Origin: Pseudomonadota bacterium
Lineage (GTDB): Bacteria > Pseudomonadota > Gammaproteobacteria > Burkholderiales > Methylophilaceae
NCBI GenBank assembly: GCA_029549705.1
Contig: JAKPIR010000316.1
Span: forward strand, 1 to 9,987
Length of the DNA: 9,987 nucleotides
Direction of reading: 5' to 3'
Positions 1-7,349 of the stretch are shown here, piece by piece (the first letter of the stretch is position 1; each line of letters opens with the position of its first letter). The notes under the pieces are model-generated. The model worked only from the letters and a program-made list of their open reading frames with translations. It was not told the DNA's origin and made no database searches. The position numbers and the translations under genes were made by a program.

Positions 1-434
1 CACATACAGAAAAACTCGCTTTATCAAGCGCCGAAGACGCAAAAAATATAAACGAAAGTGACACAAGTAAAAATAAAACCAATAAGATTGAACCCAGCCT
101 AGAAAGAACCGTCACACACAAAATTAAAAAAGGTGAAACCCTACAGTCTATCGCCAAGCAGTATGATGTGAGCGTAAAGCAAATTTTAGCCATCAATACG
201 TTAAAAAGTACGCGTGTTAATGTAGGTCAAACCCTAAAAATCAAGACAGAAGCTGCCGAGCCTAAAATGCAAAAGTTGAACAACAGCAAAGTTGCGCACA
301 ACAAAAAAGCGGATACCAAAAGTCGTCAAACAAACAAAAACAAAATAAAACAGGAACAATCAAACAAGAAAGTGCAACAAAAAGCTCAGAAACAGCAAAA
401 ACCCAAACAAACCAAAAACAGCCAAAAAAAGTAA
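1..434 (+). CDS. mltD: LysM-domain protein, 3' end; probably membrane-bound lytic murein transglycosylase D
   Basis: Partial gene: the frame is open from base 3 to the TAA at 432-434, giving 143 visible residues, and the start lies upstream of the window. Visible residues about 38-82 form one LysM peptidoglycan-binding module (HKIKKGETLQSIAKQYDVSV, then a conserved AIN and a VGQTLKI end). LysM modules bind the GlcNAc-containing glycan of murein. After it comes a tail of about 60 residues dominated by Lys, Gln and Asn, with no recognisable fold. MltD-type lytic transglycosylases end in LysM repeats and cleave murein strands in the periplasm. The catalytic domain is outside the window, so the MltD assignment rests on the C-terminal LysM and on remembered neighbourhoods in related bacteria. 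Another LysM protein is possible. The stop codon directly touches the ATG of the next gene, suggesting one transcript. Confidence 0.7.
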   Translation, partial: HTEKLALSSAEDAKNINESDTSKNKTNKIEPSLERTVTHKIKKGETLQSIAKQYDVSVKQILAINTLKSTRVNVGQTLKIKTEAAEPKMQKLNNSKVAHNKKADTKSRQTNKNKIKQEQSNKKVQQKAQKQQKPKQTKNSQKK

Positions 435-2126
435 ATGCTAAATATGTTTTTAAAATCGATCCAAATGCCAAGTAACATGCATAGAATCAAATGCTTACCA
501 TTTCTGTTGTTGAGCTTAATTTTTTTAAATAGCTGTGACAACGCCAATCACTCAAGCGCACAAACGGATTACAGCAAACAATATCCTGCCACTGAAGGCG
601 GTACGCTCATCAATGCCATGACTGGTGAACCAAGTGGTTTAATTGCGATGACCGCTGGCGAATCTGCTGCCTCCGCCATTGCCGGCAATATATTTAACAG
701 TCTGTTGAAATATGACAAAAACCTTGATTTGGCTGGCGAGTTGGCGGAATCTTGGGATATTTCTGATGATAAAAAAACCATCACGTTTCATCTGAAACCC
801 AATTTAAAATGGGCAGATAATCAGCCCCTTACCAGTGAAGATGTGCTGTTTACTTGGAAACTCGTTACCGATGACAATACGCGCACGCCTTATGGTGCAG
901 ACTACAAACTGGTTATTCGGGCAGAAACACCCGATGCAAACACCTTTAAAATTACTTACGCAGCGCCTTATGCACCGGCTTTAGAAACTTGGGCTAGCTT
1001 GCACATTCTGCCTAAACATTTACTTAAAGACCAAGACATTAACACTACCGCCTTTGCACGTAACCCTGTCGGCAGCCACTACTACAAGCTTGAAAAATGG
1101 AAAAATGGTCAATATCTATCACTGGTACGCAACCCTAATTCTACGCAAGGCCAAGCTTACATAGAAAAACTCACTTCGCGTATCATTCCAGACAAAGCAG
1201 CGCAATTCTTAGAACTCAGCGCAGATAATATTGACATCATGGGACTAGACTCGATTCAATATTCAAGAGTGCTGCCAGCCCGGCCCGAACTCAATAAAAA
1301 CATTGCGCTGTATAAAGAGCTGGGGAATAGCTACGTATATTTAGGCTTCAATCTCAAGCGACAGCCATTTAATGATGTTCGTGTTCGGCAAGCCATCAAT
1401 TATGCTATCAATAAGCAAGAAATTATCGAGGGCGTTTTGTTAGGCCTTGGTGAACCCGTTGCTTCTCCTTATAAGCCCGGCACACGCTGGAGCAACCCAG
1501 CACTTTCACCCTACCCTTACAATCCTGATAAAGCCAAAGCTTTATTAAAAGAAGCTGGCTTTTCTGACACCAATGGCGATGGCATTCTGGATAAAGATGG
1601 CAAACCATTGAGCTTTGAAATTCTCACTAACCAAAATAAAGAGCGTGAGATGACAGCGGTATTAATGCAACGGCGGCTCAAGGATATTGGTATTGATGTA
1701 AAAATCAGAATTTTGGAGTGGGCCAGTTTTTTAGGTCGATTTATTGAACCAAGAGAATTTGATGCCGTGGTCTTAGGCTGGAGTTTAGGGTTAGACCCTG
1801 ACCAATACAATATTTGGCACTCTAGCCAGCAAGGTCCAAAACAATTTAATTTTGTCGGTTACAACAACCCGAAAGTGGATGCCCTTTTAGAAGCCGGTCG
1901 ACTTGAGCTTGACCCTGACAAACGCATGAAAATTTATCATGAATTTTCAAAAATATTACTGGAAGATAGCCCCATCGTTTATCTATCTGCAGGATATGGC
2001 TTAAACGCAATACACAAACGTGTACAAGGTATCAGCAACCCTGCACCACCAGCAGGGATTGGCCATAACACCCACGAGTGGTATATTCCTAGCCAATATG
2101 CGCGCAATGAATTAAGTGAGTATTAG
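435..2126 (+). CDS. Peptide ABC transporter substrate-binding lipoprotein (SBP_bac_5 family)
   Basis: Extracytoplasmic binding protein of the oligopeptide/dipeptide (OppA/DppA/AppA) class, which captures peptides and delivers them to the two permeases encoded next. A lipoprotein signal is visible: a basic start (MHRIK), a hydrophobic run, and the lipobox LNSC with Cys34 as the expected lipid-modified residue, followed by Asp35. Family signatures include residues 84-107 (NIFNSLLKYD with a downstream LAESW), 119-141 (FHLKPNLKWAD, then PLTSEDVLFTW), and the YNPDKAKALLKEAGF segment near 360-376. A DTNGDGILD loop lies at 378-386. Length 563 aa is normal for the class. No clear Shine-Dalgarno precedes the ATG at 435, which directly follows the upstream stop. 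The in-frame ATG at 477 would give a more typical 20-residue signal peptide and may be the real start. Ligand specificity cannot be read from sequence. Confidence 0.93.
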   Translation: MLNMFLKSIQMPSNMHRIKCLPFLLLSLIFLNSCDNANHSSAQTDYSKQYPATEGGTLINAMTGEPSGLIAMTAGESAASAIAGNIFNSLLKYDKNLDLAGELAESWDISDDKKTITFHLKPNLKWADNQPLTSEDVLFTWKLVTDDNTRTPYGADYKLVIRAETPDANTFKITYAAPYAPALETWASLHILPKHLLKDQDINTTAFARNPVGSHYYKLEKWKNGQYLSLVRNPNSTQGQAYIEKLTSRIIPDKAAQFLELSADNIDIMGLDSIQYSRVLPARPELNKNIALYKELGNSYVYLGFNLKRQPFNDVRVRQAINYAINKQEIIEGVLLGLGEPVASPYKPGTRWSNPALSPYPYNPDKAKALLKEAGFSDTNGDGILDKDGKPLSFEILTNQNKEREMTAVLMQRRLKDIGIDVKIRILEWASFLGRFIEPREFDAVVLGWSLGLDPDQYNIWHSSQQGPKQFNFVGYNNPKVDALLEAGRLELDPDKRMKIYHEFSKILLEDSPIVYLSAGYGLNAIHKRVQGISNPAPPAGIGHNTHEWYIPSQYARNELSEY

Positions 2127-2136
2127 GAAAACCCGC

Positions 2137-3156
2137 ATGCTGAAATACATCATTAAGCGATTCTTATGGATGATCCCAATGCTGATTGGCATCAGTTTAA
2201 TCTCATTTTTCATCATGCAATTAGCCCCCGGTGACATCACGACTACTGAAGCGAATTTCAACCCCAAAGCCAGTGAGGAGTCACGACAAAAACTACGCGC
2301 CATGTACAATTTAGATAAACCGATTATCGTGCAGTACGGTTTATGGTTAAAACGAATGGCAACACTTGATTTTGGCAATTCGTTTGCTTCGCATCAGCGA
2401 CCCGTATTTTGGCAAAGCAAAGATAAAGACGGTAATGTCACGTTAGGGATGATTCAAGAGGCGTTGCCCATTACCCTACTCATCAACGTGTTAAGCCTCG
2501 CGCTCATTATTATGATTGCGCTACCACTCGGCGTGATATCGGCGTTAAAGCAAAATCAATTTGCTGACCGCGCTATCACGGTGTTTGTCTTTATCGGCTT
2601 CGCTATCCCCGGTTTCTGGCTGTCGCTGATGCTAATGTATTGGACGGGCGTACAACACCAGTGGCTACCAATTTCGGGCTTACAAAGCATGGGGAGTGAA
2701 CATCTTTCTTGGTTTTCTCAAACCATTGACTTTATTAGACATCTTATTTTACCGGTATTTATCTCTGCCATTACCGGCTTAGCAGGCATTTCGCTATTTA
2801 CACGAAATGGCATGCTTGAAGTACTCCATCAAGACTACATCACCACCGCCCGTTCAAAAGGGTTAAGCGAAAACCGCGTGGTTTACGGTCATGCCTTACG
2901 TAATGCTCTTTTACCACTCATTACGTTACTGGGGTTGAGTATCCCAGGCTTGATTGGCGGATCGGTGATAGCTGAAAGTATTTTTGCCATCAATGGCATG
3001 GGGAAACTCTTTTATGATGCGGTTTTGATGCGCGATTTTCCTGTGATTATGGGCATACTCACCATAGGCGCATTTCTCACACTAATCGGCAATTTATTAG
3101 CGGACGTCGCTTATGCATGGGCTGACCCTAGAGTGCGACGTGGGGTCATGCAATGA
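2137..3156 (+). CDS. Peptide ABC transporter permease, DppB/OppB type
   Basis: Inner-membrane permease (BPD_transp_1, DppB/OppB class) forming half of the translocation channel. At 339 aa it has the expected N-terminal helix (about 9-29, ending FFIMQLAPGD), a long periplasmic loop containing LDFGNSF (77-83), then further helices near 112-137, 146-168, 203-220, 260-280 and 303-325. The cytoplasmic EAA loop that docks onto the ATPase is at about 233-260 (DYITTARSKGLSENRVV, then HALRNALLP). The closing ADPRVR motif (329-334) is typical. I chose the ATG at 2137 because AGGA at 2125-2128 sits 8 bases upstream; a GTG at 2116 would add seven residues and overlap the previous gene. The loop after residue 90 carries about a dozen extra polar residues (FWQSKDKDGNVTLG). 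It overlaps the next gene by ATGA. Confidence 0.95.
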   Translation: MLKYIIKRFLWMIPMLIGISLISFFIMQLAPGDITTTEANFNPKASEESRQKLRAMYNLDKPIIVQYGLWLKRMATLDFGNSFASHQRPVFWQSKDKDGNVTLGMIQEALPITLLINVLSLALIIMIALPLGVISALKQNQFADRAITVFVFIGFAIPGFWLSLMLMYWTGVQHQWLPISGLQSMGSEHLSWFSQTIDFIRHLILPVFISAITGLAGISLFTRNGMLEVLHQDYITTARSKGLSENRVVYGHALRNALLPLITLLGLSIPGLIGGSVIAESIFAINGMGKLFYDAVLMRDFPVIMGILTIGAFLTLIGNLLADVAYAWADPRVRRGVMQ

Positions 3157-3974
3157 AAAAGATATTTTCTAACCCATTAACCATTGCAGGCTTTGTTATT
3201 ATTGCCAGCATTATGCTGCTAGCGCTCTTCGCACCTTTTATCGCACCTTATGACCCGGATGCCATAGATGTAAAGGCCATCCTACTTGGTCCTTCTAGCC
3301 AACATTTCATGGGGACCGACGGACTAGGTCGTGATGTATTCTCACGCATGCTATACGGTGCGCGTATATCATTGCTAGTCGGCTTTGTTGCAGTAGGCAT
3401 TGCCACCTTGATTGGGATTATTCTCGGTGCGATAGCGGGGTTTTACCGTGGTTGGGTAGATACCGTCATCATGCGCTTAGTGGATGTGATGCTATCCATT
3501 CCAAGCTTCTTCCTGATTTTAGCCGTGATTGCTTTTCTAACGCCCTCCATCTGGAATATTATGATTGTGATTGGCTTGACGTCTTGGATGGGCGTCACGC
3601 GTCTAGTACGTGCCGAGTTTTTAAGTTTGCGTAACCGTGAGTTTGTGCTGGCGGCGCAAACATTAGGTGCAAAAGATTTCCGGCTAATATTCACGCATCT
3701 ACTGCCTAATAGCCTGACGCCAATTATTGTGAGTTCTATTTTAGGAATTGGCAGCGCTGTATTATTAGAGTCTGGCTTAAGCTTTTTAGGACTAGGGGTG
3801 CAACCTCCGCAGGCTTCTTGGGGCAACATATTAACCGATGGCAAAATCTACATTCAGTTTGCCTGGTGGCTGTCTCTTTTCCCAGGTCTTGCAATTTTGA
3901 TTACGGTGTTAGGGTATAATCTGCTGGGTGATGGTTTACGCGATGCGTACAACCCCAGAAGCAGTCAACACTAA
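3153..3974 (+). CDS. Peptide ABC transporter permease, DppC/OppC type
   Basis: Second channel-forming inner-membrane permease, partner of the preceding protein. The 273-aa product has the N-terminal transmembrane helix (about 11-31) followed by APYDPDA, the DppC/OppC signature GTDGLGRDVFSRMLYGARIS (54-73), several more hydrophobic helices, an EAA loop at about 163-190 (EFVLAAQTLGAKDFRLI, then HLLPNSLTP), and the family-typical C-terminus LLGDGLRDAYNPR (257-269). Length and motif order are normal. The ATG at 3153 overlaps the TGA of the preceding gene (ATGA), a classic sign of translational coupling, with a G-rich stretch (GGGGT at 3142-3146) in Shine-Dalgarno position. OppD/DppD-like ATPase genes often follow a DppC gene; here fabI follows instead, so the nucleotide-binding subunits are missing from this cluster. 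Confidence 0.95.
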   Translation: MKKIFSNPLTIAGFVIIASIMLLALFAPFIAPYDPDAIDVKAILLGPSSQHFMGTDGLGRDVFSRMLYGARISLLVGFVAVGIATLIGIILGAIAGFYRGWVDTVIMRLVDVMLSIPSFFLILAVIAFLTPSIWNIMIVIGLTSWMGVTRLVRAEFLSLRNREFVLAAQTLGAKDFRLIFTHLLPNSLTPIIVSSILGIGSAVLLESGLSFLGLGVQPPQASWGNILTDGKIYIQFAWWLSLFPGLAILITVLGYNLLGDGLRDAYNPRSSQH

Positions 3975-4012
3975 TACAGCTATAAAGTTAAAATATTGAT
4001 AGGGACAATCTC

Positions 4013-4798
4013 ATGGGATTCTTAACAGGCAAAAAAATTCTCATCGCTGGTTTATTGAGCGACCGATCCATTGCTTATGGCATTGCAGAAGCAATGAAAC
4101 GTGAAGGCGCTGAACTTGCATTCACTTACCAAGTTGAAAAGCATAAAGACCGCGTGAGCAAACTGGCCGCTGACTTTGACTCTACACTTGTTTTTCACTG
4201 TGATGTTGCAGAAGACAGTTTAATTGACGCACTTTTTGTAGACATCGCAAAACATTGGGATGGCATCGATTCCATCGTGCATTCTGTCGCTTTTGTGCCA
4301 AAAGATGCGCTAGATGGTGATTATCTTGAAAAAGTCACTCGTGAAAACTTCCGTATTGCGCATGACATCAGTTCATACAGCTTTGCCGCACTGGCCAAAG
4401 CAGCCCTGCCGCTGATGTTGGGGCGCAACGGCAGTTTGCTGACGCTCAGCTACTTAGGTGCAGAGCGAACCATGCCAAATTACAACGTTATGGGCGTTGC
4501 CAAAGCTAGCCTTGAAGCCAATGTACGTTATATGGCGCAAAGTTTGGGTCCAAAAGGCATTCGCGTAAACGCTGTATCTGCCGGCCCTATTAAAACGCTC
4601 GCGGCTTCTGGTATTGCGGGGTTTGATAAAATGATCAATTACAATGAAAAGCACGCCGCCTTACGCCGTAATGTCACGATTGAAGAAGTTGGTAATGCTG
4701 CGGCTTTTTTATGTAGTGATTTAGCCTCAGGTATTACGGGCGAAATTACTTATGTGGATGGCGGTATGAATATTACGGCTGCTGGCGTTATTGACTAG
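4013..4798 (+). CDS. fabI: Enoyl-[acyl-carrier-protein] reductase (NADH)
   Basis: Catalyses the last step of each fatty-acid elongation cycle in the cytoplasm, reducing trans-2-enoyl-ACP to acyl-ACP with NAD(P)H. The protein is 261 aa, about the length of Escherichia coli FabI, and starts with MGFLTGKKILIAG and the dinucleotide-binding segment SDRSIAYGIA (16-25). The divergent short-chain-dehydrogenase active site is complete: Tyr147, Tyr157 and Lys164 within SYLGAERTMPNYNVMGVAKA, followed by VNAVSAGPIKTLAASGI. The C-terminal signature FLCSDLASGITGE and the VDGG motif are present. Residue 93 is Ala (HSVAF), where E. coli has Gly93. AGGG at 4001-4004 gives a good Shine-Dalgarno 8 bases before the ATG. 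It lies 38 bases after the transporter genes and may be read from them or from its own promoter. A strong terminator follows. Confidence 0.98.
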   Translation: MGFLTGKKILIAGLLSDRSIAYGIAEAMKREGAELAFTYQVEKHKDRVSKLAADFDSTLVFHCDVAEDSLIDALFVDIAKHWDGIDSIVHSVAFVPKDALDGDYLEKVTRENFRIAHDISSYSFAALAKAALPLMLGRNGSLLTLSYLGAERTMPNYNVMGVAKASLEANVRYMAQSLGPKGIRVNAVSAGPIKTLAASGIAGFDKMINYNEKHAALRRNVTIEEVGNAAAFLCSDLASGITGEITYVDGGMNITAAGVID

Positions 4799-4816
4799 CG
4801 AATGCGCCTTAAAATT

Positions 4817-4844
4817 AAAGGGCGCATGAAATGCGCCCTTTTTT
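4817..4844 (+). terminator. Rho-independent terminator after fabI, possibly bidirectional
   Basis: Perfect 11-bp inverted repeat AAAGGGCGCAT / ATGCGCCCTTT (4817-4827 and 4831-4841) with a GAA loop, running into six T residues at 4839-4844. It lies between the convergent fabI and radA stops. On the minus strand the same stem is preceded by A residues and followed by a weaker U-rich stretch, so it could also stop radA transcripts. Confidence 0.93.
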
Positions 4845-4875
4845 ATTGCCTGAGGCTCTGATTCAACTACTCTTT

Positions 4876-6249
4876 TCACGCATTTCTTAATTGTTGAAGC
4901 GCTTGCTCCAAACGCTCCACCCCAATGACTTCAATGCCTTCAATGCGCTGTTTAGGCGCATTGGTTTTTGGTATGATTGCCTTTGTAAAACCGAGCTTTG
5001 CGGCTTCTTTTAAACGCACAAGTCCACCCTGCACTGGGCGCACTTCCCCTGCCAAACCGACTTCACCAAACACCACGAGCTTACTTTCTAGCGGCTTGCT
5101 TTTGAGGGATGAAACTATTGATAGCAACACTGCCAAATCTACCGCTGGCTCGCTGATTTTCACGCCACCTACCGCGTTAATAAACACATCTTGATCAAAG
5201 CACGGAATCCCCGCATGGCGATTTAGCACTGCAAGCAACATGGCTAAACGATTTTGCTCAAGGCCAGTCGCCAACCGCTTAGCATTCGGCGCGTGGCTTT
5301 CATCGACTAAGGCTTGAATCTCTATCAGCAACGGACGTGTACCTTCCATGGTCACCGTGATGCAACTGCCTGCCACTTGGTTTTCGTGGTGCGATAAAAA
5401 AAGTGCAGAGGGATTGGTCACTTCACGCAAGCCATGCTCTGTCATGGCAAAAACGCCCAACTCATTGACTGCGCCAAAGCGGTTTTTAAAGGCGCGAATC
5501 AATCGAAAACTTGAATTTTGGTCCCCCTCAAAATATAGCACGGTGTCCACAATATGCTCCAGCACGCGCGGCCCAGCAAGCGAGCCTTCTTTAGTGACAT
5601 GCCCGACCAAAATCACGGTAATGCCGAGTTGTTTAGCCAATCTTGTCAATTGTGCCGAGCATTCTCGCACTTGCGCCACCGAACCAGGTGCGGATTGCAA
5701 GGCTTCAGAATACACCGTTTGAATCGAATCAATCACCGCAATATTCGGTTTGTGCGTTTGTAAGGTGGCTAAAATTTTCTCTAAGTTAATTTCAGCCAAC
5801 AATTGCACTTCACTCGCGTCCAGCCCCAAGCGCTTGGCGCGCATGGCGATTTGCTGGGGAGATTCTTCACCACTCACATAAATCGCGGGGCTCACCTTAC
5901 CTAAATAGCAGAGCACTTGTAGCAATAAGGTAGATTTACCAATACCAGGGTCGCCGCCAATTAAAATCACGCCGCCTTCAACCAAGCCACCACCTAGCAC
6001 ACGATCAAACTCACTGATGCCCGTGGGCTGGCGGGCAATATCCGCCGCTTTAATGCTACTGATTTTTTGTAATTGACCTGTGGTCGCTAAACCCTCAAAT
6101 TTATTCGCGTAGCGGTTGGTTGAAGTGCCAATTTCTTCCACGCTTTCCACTAAGCTATTCCATGCCATGCAGCTTGGGCACTGTCCTTGCCATTTGGGCT
6201 CAGAAGCGCCACATTCGGTGCAGGTGTAAATGGTTTTTGCTTTTGCCAT
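4876..6249 (-). CDS. radA: DNA repair protein RadA (branch-migration helicase)
   Basis: RecA-like ATPase of the cytoplasm that helps process recombination intermediates and promotes branch migration alongside RecA. Domains in order over 457 aa: an N-terminal zinc finger with Cys10, Cys13, Cys24 and Cys27 (CTEC and CPSC pairs); the ATPase core with Walker A GGDPGIGKST (98-107), the SGEES motif (126-130) and Walker B AVIDSIQTVY (171-180); the RadA-specific KNRFG motif (255-259); and a C-terminal Lon-protease-like domain from about 290 with the VGGVKISEPAVDLAVLLS segment. Length matches the family (about 460 aa). Its ATG shares one base with the alr stop (TAATG), indicating translational coupling to alr, and it is the last gene of the dnaB-alr-radA run, converging on fabI. 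No interruption or missing motif is seen. Confidence 0.98.
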   Translation of the reverse strand: MAKAKTIYTCTECGASEPKWQGQCPSCMAWNSLVESVEEIGTSTNRYANKFEGLATTGQLQKISSIKAADIARQPTGISEFDRVLGGGLVEGGVILIGGDPGIGKSTLLLQVLCYLGKVSPAIYVSGEESPQQIAMRAKRLGLDASEVQLLAEINLEKILATLQTHKPNIAVIDSIQTVYSEALQSAPGSVAQVRECSAQLTRLAKQLGITVILVGHVTKEGSLAGPRVLEHIVDTVLYFEGDQNSSFRLIRAFKNRFGAVNELGVFAMTEHGLREVTNPSALFLSHHENQVAGSCITVTMEGTRPLLIEIQALVDESHAPNAKRLATGLEQNRLAMLLAVLNRHAGIPCFDQDVFINAVGGVKISEPAVDLAVLLSIVSSLKSKPLESKLVVFGEVGLAGEVRPVQGGLVRLKEAAKLGFTKAIIPKTNAPKQRIEGIEVIGVERLEQALQQLRNA

Positions 6250-7334
6250 TACTCAATCATCTTAAACGGTACGCGTGGCGCTACAGCGCACAACAATTCA
6301 TAACCGATGGTGCCACAGGCTTCTGCCACAGCATCAACACTAATCGTATTCCCCCAAAGCTCGACCGGCGCTCCTATATCTGCTTGAGGCAGTTCGGTTA
6401 AGTCAACAAAGAGCATGTCCATTGAAACACGTCCAATCGTTTGGGTTTTTTTACCTCCAACGACCACAGGCACGCCTTGCAAAATATCGTTGCCTGAATA
6501 TTGCCCGGCGTGGCGTGGATAACCATCAGCGTAACCGCAAGCCACAACGCCCACGCGCATAGGTTTGCTGGCAGTGAAGCGATTTCCATAACCTAAGGTT
6601 TCACCTGTTTTTAATGTTTGGATGGCGATGATTTCGCTCGTCAACTGCATGACGGGTTTCAAACCAAATTCAGTTGCCGATGTATGCCTAGCTGGCGTTG
6701 CTCCATAAAGCATAATGCCAGGGCGCACCCAATCGGAATGGGTTTGCGGCTGGCACAAAATGGCCGCGGAATTAGCAAGTGATGATGGGTAAGGTAAGCC
6801 TTTTGTGGTTTGTTCAAAGATGGCTAAGGCTGCATCTGCACCGGCAGGCTCATCAGCCGCTGCAAAGTGCGTCATCAGGGTGACATTAGGCGTGAGTTTT
6901 GTGACACGCGCTAGCGCATTTAAATAATCATCCGGAACAAAGCCTAGTCGGTTCATTCCGGTATTCATTTTAAGAAAAATATTGAATGGATGGCGATATG
7001 GCGACTGTTCAAGCATATCAATTTGCCCACTACAATGTATCACCAGACTTAAGCGATATGCATTCACAATCGCCAGTGACTCTGCATGAAACACTCCTTC
7101 AAGCAGCAAAATCGGCTGCTCAAAGCCCATTTCGCGTAATGTAATGGCTTCATCGATGCCAAGCACAGCAAAACCGTCAGCGGCACTTAAACCATGTGCA
7201 ATCCGCTCTATGCCATGCCCATAACCGTTGGCCTTTAACGCTGCCATCACTTTTGAATGTGGAGCATACTTTTTTACAACGGCTAAGTTATGTTGTAGGG
7301 CTTTTTGTGAAATTGTGGCTAGAATCGGGCGCAT
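6249..7334 (-). CDS. alr: Alanine racemase
   Basis: Pyridoxal-phosphate enzyme interconverting L- and D-alanine, supplying D-Ala for the peptidoglycan stem peptide. The 361-aa protein shows the PLP-lysine motif with Lys34 (MAALKANGYGHG, 31-41 region), the MNTGMNRLGF segment (123-132), WVRPGIMLYG (202-211), and the second catalytic residue Tyr268 in CGYADGYPRH (266-275). The substrate-side GRVSMDM motif is at 301-307. Both catalytic residues are therefore present and the length is normal. It starts 15 bases after the dnaB stop without an obvious Shine-Dalgarno, so translation may depend on coupling, and its stop overlaps the radA start. Linkage of dnaB, alr and radA is common in proteobacteria, and no functional link beyond co-transcription is implied. 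Confidence 0.97.
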   Translation of the reverse strand: MRPILATISQKALQHNLAVVKKYAPHSKVMAALKANGYGHGIERIAHGLSAADGFAVLGIDEAITLREMGFEQPILLLEGVFHAESLAIVNAYRLSLVIHCSGQIDMLEQSPYRHPFNIFLKMNTGMNRLGFVPDDYLNALARVTKLTPNVTLMTHFAAADEPAGADAALAIFEQTTKGLPYPSSLANSAAILCQPQTHSDWVRPGIMLYGATPARHTSATEFGLKPVMQLTSEIIAIQTLKTGETLGYGNRFTASKPMRVGVVACGYADGYPRHAGQYSGNDILQGVPVVVGGKKTQTIGRVSMDMLFVDLTELPQADIGAPVELWGNTISVDAVAEACGTIGYELLCAVAPRVPFKMIE

Positions 7335-7349
7335 AGGAATTCGCTTAAA

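Noticed and set aside
262..471. Minus-strand ORF of 69 aa, rich in Cys and Phe
   Set aside because: It is the complement of the A-rich, Lys-coding tail of the LysM gene; the composition is an artefact of reading AAA/CAA codons backwards.
2116..2136. GTG start for the DppB-type permease overlapping the binding-protein gene
   Set aside because: The ATG at 2137 has an AGGA at ideal distance and gives the usual family N-terminus.
3443..3844. Minus-strand ORF of 133 aa antisense to the DppC-type permease
   Set aside because: The plus strand carries an intact permease with all family motifs; the antisense product has no recognisable domain or ribosome binding site.
3915..3920. TATAAT inside the end of the DppC-type permease, 93 bases before fabI, as an internal fabI promoter
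   Set aside because: The bases are the codons for the conserved Tyr-Asn of the GYNLLGDGLRD motif, and no good -35 stands at normal spacing, so coincidence is more likely.
5348..5722. Plus-strand ORF of 124 aa antisense to radA (and similar ones at 4925-5194, 5554-5763)
   Set aside because: They lie wholly inside radA, whose motifs are complete on the other strand, and they show no domain.
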